Source: Pseudomonas bharatica CSV86
GTDB lineage: Bacteria; Pseudomonadota; Gammaproteobacteria; Pseudomonadales; Pseudomonadaceae
Reading direction: 5' to 3'
NCBI RefSeq assembly: GCF_000319305.2
Contig: NZ_AMWJ02000001.1
Coordinates: forward strand, 1,116,001 to 1,180,000
DNA length: 64,000 bases
The translations under genes and the position numbers were made by a program. Shown in pieces: positions 38,114 through 47,609 of this stretch (positions within the stretch are counted from its first letter, which is position 1; every line of letters starts with the position of its first letter). The notes beneath the pieces are model-generated. The model had not been told where the DNA came from. It saw only the letters and a list, made by a program, of their open reading frames with translations, and searched no databases.

Positions 38114-38278
38114 ATGGAGAAGCTGACCGAGCTGATAAGGGTCTATGACCGGGACGAACGAGTCTTGGGCTACGACTTCCAAACGGCATCAGGCCAGACC
38201 TACTCGCACAGAGATTGCCTGTACTCACAGGACGGAGCCAAGCACCAGGTCTATTGTTCGATGATGTGTCCCGCATGA
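38114..38278 (+). CDS. Small Cys-containing hypothetical protein
   Basis: 54 residues from ATG 38114: MEKLTELIRVYDRDERVLGYDF followed by 'YSHRDCLYSQDGAKHQVYCSMMCPA' with three Cys spaced C-x14-C-x3-C. It may bind a metal, but no family is recognised. The ribosome site is weak (TGGACG). The IS3 end lies about 47 bp upstream. Confidence 0.4.
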   Translation: MEKLTELIRVYDRDERVLGYDFQTASGQTYSHRDCLYSQDGAKHQVYCSMMCPA

Positions 38279-38335
38279 GATGGTCGCCACCTCTGGTGGC
38301 TCTTGGCAGGGCCACTCACGAGGTTTGACAGGACA

Positions 38336-38950
38336 ATGAAGGCTCTTCCCGAGAAAATCCTGGACATCATTCAACAGCTTCCAGAAGGTGAGGTTCTGAC
38401 ACCTAGCAGATTCCTGCATCATGGTTCTCGCCATGCTGTGCAGCGAGGACTCTCTCGCCTGGTCGAAGGTGGAAAGCTGTTTCGCGTTGCTCGGGGCATT
38501 TATGTTGCCGCAGTCGAAACTCGGTTCGGCGTGCGCCCGCCGGCACCGGAGAAGGTTGTCCACTCGCTGGCTAATGCGCTGGGTGAAGTGCTGGTCGACC
38601 ACGGGGCTCGTGCCGCGAATAAATTAGGGCTGAGCACACAGGTTCCAGTTCGCTATGTCTTTCTAACCGACGGACGCTCTAGGGAGCTTCAGGTAGGCAA
38701 GACCACCGTGTCGATTCGGTATGCGCCTCGATGGTTGATGGCTCTAGGCGCTACTGGAGCGGGGGAAGCCATTCGAGCATTGGATTGGATTGGCGAGGCA
38801 AGCGTGGGGTATGCCGTTTTCAAACTTCATAAACTACTACCCGAGAGCGAATGGGGTGATCTGGTGTCAGCTCACCGCTCGTTACCTATCTGGATGGCGA
38901 ATGCAATCTGCGCTCAGTCGAGTTGCACCCACCCTGTCAAGTTGGGCTAG
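38336..38950 (+). CDS. DUF6088 (AbiEi-antitoxin-like) protein
   Basis: About 204 residues from ATG 38336 (AGGA 5 bp upstream). An N-terminal winged-helix part ('ILDIIQQLPEGEVLTPSRF', 'VQRGLSRLVEGGKLFRVARGIYV') is followed by the 'NKLGLSTQVPVRYVFLTDGRSRELQVG' segment typical of DUF6088/AbiEi-type antitoxins. The toxin nucleotidyltransferase that normally follows is absent; the next gene is the convergent copS. Solitary antitoxin or transcription factor. Confidence 0.7.
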   Translation: MKALPEKILDIIQQLPEGEVLTPSRFLHHGSRHAVQRGLSRLVEGGKLFRVARGIYVAAVETRFGVRPPAPEKVVHSLANALGEVLVDHGARAANKLGLSTQVPVRYVFLTDGRSRELQVGKTTVSIRYAPRWLMALGATGAGEAIRALDWIGEASVGYAVFKLHKLLPESEWGDLVSAHRSLPIWMANAICAQSSCTHPVKLG

Positions 38951-38986
38951 CGGTTTAGCTGTAGCCTACTTACCGCCAGATCGGCA

Positions 38987-40362
38987 TCATCTGGAATGGG
39001 GCAATTCGATGTGAAAGCCCGTGAGGCCGGCGGCTGAGGTGCACCAGATGCGGCCTTTGTGAGCCTCAATGATGGATCGGGTGATGGCAAGTCCGAGCCC
39101 GGCGTTGCTCGGGCTTCCCTCCGCCGAGCGGGGTCGACCCGGTAAAAGCGGTCGAAGAGCTTCTCTAAATGCTCTGAGCTAATTGTGTCCCCTGGGTTCT
39201 CGATGCTGAAGGTTGTGGAGTCCGCTGTCTCGCGGATCAAAACCGAAATTGTATGTCCCACCGGCGTGTAGCGCAGTGCATTGGACAGCAAGTTGGAAAG
39301 TGCACGATCAAGCATCAGCCGATCTCCCAGCACTTGGCCTGTGCCTGTGAGCGATAGTTCAATGCCATGTTCTTCGGCCAGAAGGTGGTAGTAGTCAAAC
39401 AGCTTGAAGACTACGTCAGCCAGTTCGATCCTGGCCTGCTCGGGGATGATCAGGCCATTATCAGCCTTGGCCAAGAAAAGCATGTCATCAATCATCCGAG
39501 ACATGCGCTTCAAGTCCTCCAGGTTGGAGTAGAGATTCTCTTCATAGGCATTGATATCGCGTTTCTTGCTCAGCACGACCTCGGTGTGGGTCATCAGGTT
39601 GCTAACGGGCGTGCGTAGCTCGTGGGCAATGTCGGCCGAAAAATTGGAGAGCCTAACGAAGGCATCCTCTAGCCGAGCCAACATCGCATTGAAGGATAGA
39701 ACCAGTTGCTGAAGTTCCCGCGGCACTGGTTCGAGAGGGATTCGTTCCTGTAACGAGCGAGCGGACATCCCGGAGGCCACATGAGTGACTTGCCGCAGAG
39801 GCCTAAGGCCGCTGCGAGCAACCACCCAGCCGAGCGCGGCACTGAATAGGGCACTGATGACCAATCCAATCCAGAACCATCGTTGCAGCGTGTCGAAAAA
39901 GTGTGTGTGATTGGTGACGTCAAGAATCAGCAAAGCTGTGAGCGGCTCAGCCTGATCGGCTACCGAGATTTGCGCCGTCATGCCGCGGTACATGTGTTGG
40001 CCGTTCTGCCACTCCCACATGCTCTGCTCATTTTCACGTCTGAAACGCTCTGGTACTTCGACTGCTCTGGGGTCGGAGAACAGTACAGAACCGTCACTGG
40101 CCAGGATAGTGGCCGCCAGATCCTGATGGGCTCCCAGCAAGGCTCGCAACTGCGGTAATTCTTCCGAAAGGCTCGCTTCACCGCGAGCATTGTTGAGGAT
40201 ATGTTTGGCGGATTCGAGTTTCTCCACCAGGGCCTGCCGATCCAGCATCTTGAAGTGGTGCTGGCTGAGCATATTGAAACTCAGCCCTGCTACCGTCAGG
40301 ACTGCAATTACCGCGGACATGAACATCAGGCTCATGCGTGCTGTCAGCGAAAGGTGCTTCAT
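38987..40362 (-). pseudogene. copS: Heavy-metal sensor histidine kinase CopS-like (island copy), frameshifted at the end
   Basis: ATG 40362 (MKHLSLTARMSLMFM). Two membrane segments (about 12-32, 160-180), HAMP, H box 'FSADIAHELRTPVSNLMTH', N box 'LSNLLSNALRYTP' and '[13 protein letters not shown]'. The frame shifts near 39120; adding one G gives '[20 protein letters not shown]', i.e. the G box, and a stop at 38987. Without repair the ATP-binding end is lost. Paralogue of the core kinase at 16404. Starts within 5 bp of the copR stop. Confidence 0.88.
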
Positions 40363-40364
40363 AT

Positions 40365-41042
40365 TCACTCCGGCGCATCCATCATGTATCCCATGCCGCG
40401 GGCGGTATGAATCAGCTTGAGATCGAAATCGTCATCGATTTTTGCGCGTAGCCGGCGTACCGCAACCTCAATGACATTGGTGTCGCTGTCGAAATTCATG
40501 TCCCAAACCTGAGAGGCAATCAGCGACTTCGGGAGCACCTCGCCGCGCCGGCGCAGTAGCAGTTCCAGCAGTGAAAACTCCTTCGCGGTCAGGTCAATTC
40601 TTTTCCCGCCACGGATCGCACGCCGCTTCATCAGATCGACTTCCAGATCGGCAATTTTCATCGTTGTTTGCGTGGGTGAGCCATTGCCTCTACGCAGCAG
40701 CGTTCTGACCCTGGCCAGAAGTTCTGAAAAAGCAAATGGCTTGATTAGGTAGTCGTCCGCACCTAGCTCCAACCCTTTAACGCGGTCCTCCACACCATCG
40801 CGTGCCGTCAAGAACAATACGGGAACGTCTTTTCCTGCGGCGCGCACCATGCGCAGCACTTCCCACCCGTCCAGCCCAGGCATCATCACATCCAGGATCA
40901 GGAGGTCATAGGACTCACTCAGCGCGTGCTGTAGAGCATCTGTACCGGTCATAACCCGATCGACATTGAAGCCCGCTTCACTCAGGCCTTGCTGCAGGTA
41001 TGCACCGGTTTTGGGTTCATCTTCAGCTACCAGTAGTTTCAT
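40365..41042 (-). CDS. copR: Copper response regulator CopR-like (island copy)
   Basis: About 225 residues from ATG 41042 ([16 protein letters not shown]). OmpR type with '[14 protein letters not shown]', 'LFLTARDG' and '[15 protein letters not shown]' in the receiver and '[18 protein letters not shown]' in the DNA-binding part. It is very similar to the core regulator at 17744, with the same recognition-helix region, so both likely bind the same boxes. A CopR box at 41106-41121 lies between it and the divergent PtrA-like gene. Confidence 0.93.
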   Translation of the reverse strand: MKLLVAEDEPKTGAYLQQGLSEAGFNVDRVMTGTDALQHALSESYDLLILDVMMPGLDGWEVLRMVRAAGKDVPVLFLTARDGVEDRVKGLELGADDYLIKPFAFSELLARVRTLLRRGNGSPTQTTMKIADLEVDLMKRRAIRGGKRIDLTAKEFSLLELLLRRRGEVLPKSLIASQVWDMNFDSDTNVIEVAVRRLRAKIDDDFDLKLIHTARGMGYMMDAPE

Positions 41043-41105
41043 GCGAGCAGACTCCAAAAATCGGGTGGCCTGAGTTTGCAGGCAAACCGCGGCCCCAACC
41101 AGAAG

Positions 41106-41121
41106 CTTACGAAAATGTAAT
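41106..41121 (+). promoter_or_regulatory. CopR box in the copR / PtrA-like divergent region
   Basis: CTTACGAAAATGTAAT fits CTKAC-N5-GTAAT-type CopR boxes; CAGG follows. It could control copRS (minus) and the gene at 41250 (plus). Confidence 0.65.
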
Positions 41122-41249
41122 TCTGACTTCAGGTCTCTGACAGGGTGGCTTGTCTAGGGTGCAAGCATGAGCATTAGGTTGTGCTCTCGGCCCTCGACAG
41201 ACCAAAAGCAGAGGTGCCGGCCATAGTTTGCACTGATGGAGACTGCCCT

Positions 41250-41609
41250 ATGAAATCGCTGAAACCTTTGCTTCTGGTTGGTTCGCTACTGCTGTCTTCT
41301 ATGGCTTGGGCCGAAGGGGGCAGCGACCGTGTATTCGAGCGCATCCAGCAGATGCGCGACAAAGCAGAAGCCGTGCTGATCCAGGCGGAGAAGGCCCCGG
41401 TCGGCGAGCGGCATGTGCACATGAAGGAGCATATGAACATGCTCGAAGACATCATGAGCCAGCTGCACAACGAACATCCCGCGCCAGACATGTCAGCCGA
41501 AGAGCATCTAGCCTGGATGGAAAAGCATGACAAGCTGGTAGACGACGTGCTGGGTCAAATGATTCGAGAGCACAAGCTGATGATGGCCGACAAGGAATGC
41601 CATCAGTAA
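41250..41609 (+). CDS. PtrA-like periplasmic copper-associated protein
   Basis: 119 residues from ATG 41250. Signal peptide MKSLKPLLLVGSLLLSSMAWA, then 'EGGSDRVFERIQQMRDKAE', the opening shared with the genes at 54922 and 61487. The rest is helical and rich in Met, His and Glu (MKEHMNMLEDIMSQLHNEH, EEHLAWMEKHDKL), suiting copper binding in the periplasm. The N-terminal block is the PtrA N-terminal-like domain of Pseudomonas. Exact role unknown. Confidence 0.75.
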   Translation: MKSLKPLLLVGSLLLSSMAWAEGGSDRVFERIQQMRDKAEAVLIQAEKAPVGERHVHMKEHMNMLEDIMSQLHNEHPAPDMSAEEHLAWMEKHDKLVDDVLGQMIREHKLMMADKECHQ

Positions 41610-41689
41610 AGATTTCCCCCATCTTCCAGGCCTTTCGTGATTGCTCCTTTGGCCTAGCGGCGCCTTTATGGCGCCGTGCTTTTTCCCAG

Positions 41690-41705
41690 CTGACGCAATT
41701 GTAGT
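41690..41705 (+). promoter_or_regulatory. CopR-box-like site upstream of cupredoxin 1
   Basis: CTGACGCAATTGTAGT, with GTCAGC 6 bp later. It lies 72 bp before ATG 41777. Two bases off the strict box (GTAGT for GTAAT). Confidence 0.6.
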
Positions 41706-41776
41706 TTTGGGGTCAGCGGCCTGGCAGCAAGCGGGGAATAGCATGAGATTTCCAGCATCCATCGCGAGGTCTCACC

Positions 41777-42334
41777 ATGAAACGCATACCCCTTAAGCTG
41801 CTGATCAGCACTCTGTTCATCAGCACCACTTTTCCGGCATTTGCCGAGGCCGGCGGCAGTAGCAATGGCATTGGGCAGCAGGCCCAGGCGACGCCAGCGA
41901 CTCGTACCATCTTGGTAAAGATGGACGACATCAACTACAGCCAGAAAACGATCGATGTGAAGCCAGGTGAAACCGTGCGCTTCGTTCTGAAGAACGAGGG
42001 CGCGTTGATGCACGAGTTCAACATCGGGCAGGCAGCGTCCCAGCTGGAGCACCAGCGCAAGATGGCGTCCTTGTTCAAGGACGGCACACTGACCCCGACC
42101 GGCATGGCCGAGCGCATTGTCTGGCATGAGCGTTATGGCACGGGAGACTCCAACCCTCCAGGCTATCCGAAAGTCATCAAAGCCAAGCATGACGACCCGA
42201 ACGCGGTTCTCGTCGAGCCCGGCACAACCAAAGAGTTCGTGTGGACCTTCCCTAAGGCGGGCAGTTTGAGCTTCGCCTGTACATTGCCTGGGCATTACCA
42301 GGCGGGGATGGTCGGTGAGTTTGCTCTGCGTTAG
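41777..42334 (+). CDS. Periplasmic cupredoxin-domain protein 1 (island)
   Basis: 185 residues with a signal peptide ending 'FPAFAEAG'. Cupredoxin signature: 'VKPGETVRFVLKNEGALMHEFNIG' (His ligand) and 'LSFACTLPGHYQAGM' (Cys, His, possible Met ligands). Longer middle loop than the core copy, including 'HERYGTGDSNPPG' and 'KHDDPNAVLVEPG'. Probably buffers or carries Cu in the periplasm. Likely copper-induced through the box at 41690. Confidence 0.9.
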   Translation: MKRIPLKLLISTLFISTTFPAFAEAGGSSNGIGQQAQATPATRTILVKMDDINYSQKTIDVKPGETVRFVLKNEGALMHEFNIGQAASQLEHQRKMASLFKDGTLTPTGMAERIVWHERYGTGDSNPPGYPKVIKAKHDDPNAVLVEPGTTKEFVWTFPKAGSLSFACTLPGHYQAGMVGEFALR

Positions 42335-42389
42335 TCCGGCACCGGTGCTACCCGTTGGCCGCGAGCTGGGTAGCACCGATTTGACGAAC

Positions 42390-42405
42390 CTTACTGCGAT
42401 GTAGT
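42390..42405 (+). promoter_or_regulatory. CopR-box-like site upstream of cupredoxin 2
   Basis: CTTACTGCGATGTAGT, with GTCAGC 6 bp later, the same half-site spacing as at 41690. It lies 77 bp before ATG 42482. Confidence 0.6.
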
Positions 42406-42481
42406 TTTCACGTCAGCGTACCGCCAGCTGCACCTCATTAGCATCGGGACTCATCCCTCCTCAACACCTCAGAGGCACACC

Positions 42482-43014
42482 ATGAAACTCAGACCCGCTT
42501 TCATAATCACCACCCTTGGCTTGCTGCTCAGTGCTGCCAATGCGCTGGCCAGCCCGGGCCACAAGAAAGACAGTATTGGGCAACCGGGAGACGGTCAGGC
42601 AGTAGATCGCACCATCGAAGTCCGGATGGGGACATCTTCTTCGAACCCAAAGCAATGGAGATCAAAGCAGGCGAGACAGTTCGCTTCGTCCTGAAAAATG
42701 ACGGTGCACTGCTACACGAATTCAATCTTGGCAAAGCGGCATCCCATGCCGCGCACCAGAAAGAGATGGCCGCGATGTTTCAGAACGGCACGCTGTCCCC
42801 TACAGGTGTGCATGACATGAGCAATATGGGCCATGCCATGGGCGGCATGAAGATGGTCGGTATGGAACACGATGACCCCAACAGTGTTCTTGTCGGACCT
42901 GGAGCAAGCGAAGAGTTGATCTGGACCTTCTCCGCCGCCACCGAACTGGAGTTCGCCTGCAATATTCCAGGACATTATCAGTCGGGAATGGTCGGTAAGG
43001 TGACCGTACGCTGA
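42482..43014 (+). pseudogene. Periplasmic cupredoxin-domain protein 2 (island), frameshifted
   Basis: Signal peptide MKLRPAFIITTLGLLLSAAN... then cupredoxin domain with 'AGETVRFVLKNDGALLHEFNLG', a Met-rich loop ('MSNMGHAMGGMKMVGMEHD') and 'FACNIPGHYQSGM'. The frame breaks near 42629; adding one G in ATGGGG gives 'RMGDIFFEPKAMEIKAGE', matching the core cupredoxin ('LGDMYFEPRTLEVKAGE'). Repaired length about 177 residues. Probably intact in the organism. Confidence 0.85.
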
Positions 43015-43093
43015 CGTTTATTGATACTCGCCAACTCCGTCCAGTCTGAGACACCTATACTGATCCGGCCGCCATTGAAACGAGGCTATTGTC

Positions 43094-43342
43094 GTGGACC
43101 ATACCCATCACACCAGTACCACTGAGCCGCCTTTTTGGAAGAGCAAGATTGGCATTGCGCTGATCATGCTGGCCGTAATCGGCATCTTCTATGTAGCGCG
43201 TGAGCATTACGGTCATCTTTCGCAGGCCCTGCCGTACCTCATCCTGCTGCTATGCCCGCTGATGCATCTGTTTGGCCACAATCACGGCGGGCACTCCCAC
43301 TCCAGCAGCACCGCTGTTTCCAAGGACGAAGAAAGGACATAG
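43094..43342 (+). CDS. DUF2933 membrane protein
   Basis: 82 residues from GTG 43094. A His-rich head (MDHTHHTS), two transmembrane segments ('[17 protein letters not shown]', '[16 protein letters not shown]') and a His-rich tail ('[10 protein letters not shown]'). DUF2933 proteins are often found in copper islands; function unknown. It ends 5 bp before the P-type ATPase start, so translation is probably coupled. Confidence 0.8.
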   Translation: MDHTHHTSTTEPPFWKSKIGIALIMLAVIGIFYVAREHYGHLSQALPYLILLLCPLMHLFGHNHGGHSHSSSTAVSKDEERT

Positions 43343-43347
43343 ATCGC

Positions 43348-45708
43348 ATGCAAAAGACCTCCTGCCATCATGACCAGGATCATTCACATAACTCGCACGC
43401 CCACTCCGAGAGCCAGCGCGACCCGGTGTGTGGCATGGAGGTGAAATCTGATAGCCCATACCGCGAGAGCGTTGAAGGGAAGACCTATCGCTTCTGCAGT
43501 GCCAAATGCCTGCAGAAGTTTCAAATTGATCCCCACTCGTACATGGGCCACTCGTCTCATGAAGCACATCAGCATACGAGTCACCCTACGATATCGGCAC
43601 CAGAAGGAGCCGCATATACCTGTCCGATGCATCCAGAGATTCGCCAACCGACCCCTGGCAACTGCCCGATCTGTGGCATGACGCTGGAGCCTGTCATCCC
43701 GGAGCTGGAAGAGGAGGAAAACCCGGAGCTGAAGGACTTCTCTCGGCGATTCTGGTGGACCCTACCGCTGACCGTCATCGTGACCGTGCTGGCGATGGCT
43801 GGCCATTCCTTGCAACTGTTTCATGGCACGACCCAGAACTGGGTCGAGCTGGCTCTGGCGACGCCCGTGACGCTATGGGGTGGCTGGGTGTTCTTCGCCC
43901 GCGGCATTGACTCCATCCGGCACCGCAGCCCCAACATGTGGACGCTGATCGGATTGGGAACTGCAGCTGCCTACCTCTACAGCGTGGCCGCTACCTTGGT
44001 TCCGCAGTCGTTTCCGGCGGCCTTTGTCCAGGACGGACGTATCGGCGTCTATTTTGAAGCAGCCGCGGTGATTATCTCACTCACGCTGTTGGGCCAAATG
44101 CTCGAACTAAAGGCCCGCTCGCAGACGTCCGCAGCTATCAAATCGCTGCTGGGACTGGCACCAAAGACAGCGCGGCGCATCATGCCCGATGGAGTAGAAG
44201 AGGACATTCCTCTAACCCATGTCCATCAGGGCGATCATCTGCGTGTCCGGCCAGGCGAGAAGGTTCCTGTAGATGGCACTGTGCTGGAGGGTGAGAGCGC
44301 AGTCGACGAATCGATGCTTACTGGAGAACCGTTACCCGTGACCAAACGGGCAGGGGATGCCCTTATCGGTGCCACCCTAAACACCCACGGCAGCCTAGTT
44401 ATGGAGGCGCAGAAAGTCGGTGCCGAAACCATGCTGTCGCAGATCGTGCTGATGGTGGCCAAGGCCCAGCGCTCTAAGGCACCCATGCAGCGTATGGCCG
44501 ATGCCGTTGCGGGGTATTTCGTGGTCGGGGTGATCCTGATCGCGATTCTGACCTTCTTCGGCTGGGGGCTGTTCGGGCCGGAATCTGGCTGGGTATTTGG
44601 CCTGATCAATGCGGTGGCGGTGCTGATCATTGCGTGTCCCTGCGCCCTGGGTCTGGCAACCCCGATGTCCGTCATGGTTGCGACTGGCAAGGCCGCTAGC
44701 AGCGGTGTGTTGTTCCGCGATGCCAGCGCCATCGAAAATCTATGCAAGATCGACACGCTCATCGTCGACAAGACCGGAACCCTGACTGAGGGGTGCCCCG
44801 TATTCCATAGTGCGGAAGGGACAGGCGGTTACGACTCCAATGAAGTGCTGCGCCTGGCTGCCAGTCTCGACCAGGGTAGTGAGCACCCGCTGGCTCATGC
44901 CATCGTCGATCATGCGCGGGGTCAAGGCATTGCACTGGTCAAGCCGGACACTTTCGAGTCGGGCTCGGGTATTGGCGTGCGCGGTCAGGTCGATGGCCAT
45001 CAGCTGCAGCTCGGCAACACCGCACTGATGGACGAGGCGGGCGTCGATATTACCCCACTGCGCAATCGCGCCGAGCAACTGCGTCTGGAAGGCATCAGCA
45101 TCATCTATTTGGCCGTTGATGGTCGCCTGGCGGGACTCCTGGCCGTTTCCGATCCGATCAAGCCTACTTCTCAACAGGCTGTCTCCAAGCTTCAAAGCGA
45201 AGACGTAAAGGTCATCATGGCCACTGGTGATGGCCTCACCACAGCAAGAGCCGTGGCGAAGCAGCTCGGAATCGAGGAAGTGCATGGTGAGGTCAAACCG
45301 CAGGATAAGGAGAAACTGGTCGCCGATTTGCAGGGCTATGGCCGTCGTGTCGCCATGGCGGGTGACGGCATCAACGATGCGCCCGCCCTGGCCAGGTCTG
45401 ACGTAGGTATCGCCATGGGCACCGGTACCGATGTGGCGATGAACAGCGCCCAAGTGACGCTGGTCAAGGGAGATCTGATGGGCATCCTGCGAGCGCGCAC
45501 CCTGTCAGTGGCAACCGTGAAAAACATGAGGCAGAACCTCGCCTTTGCGTTCCTCTACAACGCGATGGGAATCCCGCTAGCAGCGGGGCTGCTGTACCCG
45601 CTGACGGGGCATCTTCTGTCGCCCTTGATTGCTGCGCTGGCGATGAGTGTCAGCTCGGCGTCGGTGGTCTTCAATGCTCTGAGGTTGAAATCAACGGACA
45701 TCGGATAG
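43348..45708 (+). CDS. copF: Copper-translocating P1B-type ATPase with N-terminal YHS and HMBD domains
   Basis: 786 residues from ATG 43348. An N-terminal His-rich stretch and YHS domain ('[11 protein letters not shown]', '[12 protein letters not shown]') are followed by a heavy-metal-binding domain ('[26 protein letters not shown]'), then the P1B core: '[11 protein letters not shown]' membrane site, phosphorylation loop 'DKTGTLTEG', 'SEHPLAHAI' (HP) and '[11 protein letters not shown]'. It lacks the classic N-terminal CxxC HMA repeats. Exports Cu(I) across the inner membrane. First gene of the copper pump cluster. Confidence 0.93.
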   Translation: MQKTSCHHDQDHSHNSHAHSESQRDPVCGMEVKSDSPYRESVEGKTYRFCSAKCLQKFQIDPHSYMGHSSHEAHQHTSHPTISAPEGAAYTCPMHPEIRQPTPGNCPICGMTLEPVIPELEEEENPELKDFSRRFWWTLPLTVIVTVLAMAGHSLQLFHGTTQNWVELALATPVTLWGGWVFFARGIDSIRHRSPNMWTLIGLGTAAAYLYSVAATLVPQSFPAAFVQDGRIGVYFEAAAVIISLTLLGQMLELKARSQTSAAIKSLLGLAPKTARRIMPDGVEEDIPLTHVHQGDHLRVRPGEKVPVDGTVLEGESAVDESMLTGEPLPVTKRAGDALIGATLNTHGSLVMEAQKVGAETMLSQIVLMVAKAQRSKAPMQRMADAVAGYFVVGVILIAILTFFGWGLFGPESGWVFGLINAVAVLIIACPCALGLATPMSVMVATGKAASSGVLFRDASAIENLCKIDTLIVDKTGTLTEGCPVFHSAEGTGGYDSNEVLRLAASLDQGSEHPLAHAIVDHARGQGIALVKPDTFESGSGIGVRGQVDGHQLQLGNTALMDEAGVDITPLRNRAEQLRLEGISIIYLAVDGRLAGLLAVSDPIKPTSQQAVSKLQSEDVKVIMATGDGLTTARAVAKQLGIEEVHGEVKPQDKEKLVADLQGYGRRVAMAGDGINDAPALARSDVGIAMGTGTDVAMNSAQVTLVKGDLMGILRARTLSVATVKNMRQNLAFAFLYNAMGIPLAAGLLYPLTGHLLSPLIAALAMSVSSASVVFNALRLKSTDIG

Positions 45709-45881
45709 GCTTCCATACCACCGACCAGGTGATTATTCAGAAGCGCATCTGACCGGAAAATGCCGTACGGTAGTTTCCGGTCCGACCTATCTGTCGCAAC
45801 ACATAGTGACGAGGTGACGTTCGATGGACTGTTGCCGCTGCGGGTAGGAGACTGGTCGTCGTTAACCCATGAGGACTCTCC

Positions 45882-47609
45882 GTGGCCCGCATTCGCAGAC
45901 TGATTATCAGCAACTTCCGATCTATCCAGGCGCTCGACTGGGTGCCGGCCCCAGGAATTAACTGCCTCATAGGTCCTGGCGATAGTGGAAAGTCCAGCAT
46001 TCTAGATGCGATTGACCTTTGCGTCGGTGCCCGCCGGGGCGGCACGTTCGGCGACATGGACTTCTTCGCTCTGAACGTCGAAACACCCATCACCATCAGT
46101 GTGACGCTTGGCGATTTGCAGGTATCGCTGATGGATATCGATGTTTACGGCGAGTTCTTGCGTGGATTCAATCCAGGAACGGGAGAAGTCGAAGACGAAC
46201 CGCGAGCGGGGCTGGAGACCGTTATCACCTTGCTTCTGCAAGTTGGTGCCGATCTGGAACCTACCTGGACACTTTTTTCTGAGCGTGCGGAGCAGCAGCA
46301 ACTCGAACGCACTCTTCCCTGGAAGGAACGAGCGGCACTAGCACCCGCCCGTATCGGCAGCTTTGCGAGTTCGAACTTGTCGTGGAGTCGTGGCTCAGTG
46401 CTCAATCGACTTACTGACGAGCGTGCAGAGCTAGGTGCCGAACTTGCGCGCGCCGCGAGGCAAGCAAGAGCGAACTTTGGCAATCAAGCCGTCGGACATC
46501 TAACTCAGACGCTTGAGGTGGTGCAACGCACGGCTCAGCATCTTGGGGTTTCGGTTGGAGCGATGCCACAAGCACTCCTTGACGCACATTCTGTGTCGAT
46601 TGGCGAGGGTGCGATCGCGCTGCACAGCGACACAGGCATTCCCCTTCGCTCCCTTGGCACGGGCTCGTCGCGATTGCTAGTGGCAGGGTTGCAAAGAGCT
46701 GCAGCTAGCGCCGCGCCAATTGCTCTTGTCGATGAGGTGGAATATGGGCTTGAACCTCATCGGCTCATGCGATTCCTGGACTCCCTGGGCGCAAAGGACG
46801 CTGCCGCTCCGCTGCAGGTCTTCATGACGACTCACTCACCGGTCGCGCTGCGCGAATTGTCCGGCAGCCAGTTATTCGTTGTTCGGTCTGGGCCTCAACG
46901 CCACAGCGTTATGGCGGCAGGGGAGGCCAACGAAGTACAAAGTACCCTTCGGAAGGACCCAGAGGCATTCCTCGCCAAATCCATTATCGTTTGCGAGGGT
47001 GCCAGCGAGGTTGGCTTCGCGCGTGGCCTTGACTAATGGTGGGGCAGCCTTGGCGGTACCTCATTCCTGGCTCATGGTGGCGCTTATGTGGACGCCGGCG
47101 GGGGAAGTCCCGATAACAGTCTTATCCGCGGAACGGCACTTCAGAACCTAGGCTATCGCGTGATGGTTTTTGTAGACGCCGACAAACCTTCGACCGCAGG
47201 GCTACCTGAAGCATTCTTGGCCGCAGGCGGACAAATTCTGACATGGCGACCAGGTCTCACTCTGGAGGACGAGATCTTCCGCCATCTCAGTGACCAAGCA
47301 CTCGATGCACTTCTGGCGAAAGCCGAAACAATAGTGGGTGCAGAGCTGATGAATGCGCACATCCAGACGAAGTCCCAAGGACGTATGACACTACATGACA
47401 TCAAAGCTGAAAGACTTATTCAGGGCTACTTGCCCGCGACGCGAGAGCTTTTGGGAGCTGCATCTCGTATCCGCAACAGCGGGTGGTTCAAGTCGTTGAC
47501 AACCTATCAGGAGGTTGCAAGGGACATCGTCGGCCCGTCTCTACAGAACGCCGACCAGGGCTTCATGGCAGTCACGAATCAGCTCTGGACGTTTACAAGT
47601 GCCCCTTGA
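45882..47609 (+). pseudogene. gajA: Gabija GajA: OLD-family ATPase-TOPRIM nuclease with in-frame stop
   Basis: GTG 45882 (VARIRRLIISNFRSIQALDW; GAGGA upstream). The N-terminal AAA/ABC-type ATPase has Walker A 'GPGDSGKSSIL' (about 31-41) and 'IALVDEVEYGLEPHRL'; the C-terminal TOPRIM domain has 'IIVCEGASEVGF' (Glu) and 'VMVFVDADKPS' (DxD, about 430). A TAA at 47034-47036, after 'FARGLD', lies in the same frame as the rest ('WWGSLGGTSFLAHGGAYVDAGG'), so one stop divides a 575-residue protein, close to the 578 of known GajA. CAA to TAA is the simplest change. The product would lack the nuclease unless the stop is an error or read through. It overlaps gajB. Confidence 0.85.

Noticed and set aside
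47515..47598. Longer N-terminus for GajB
   Set aside because: The extra residues are an out-of-phase reading of the gajA 3' end; the GTG at 47599 gives the normal start just ahead of the Walker A motif.
47088..47609. An independent small gene after the gajA stop
   Set aside because: It is in the same phase as gajA, carries the TOPRIM DxD motif and continues its domain; a separate start has no ribosome site, so it is the rest of gajA.
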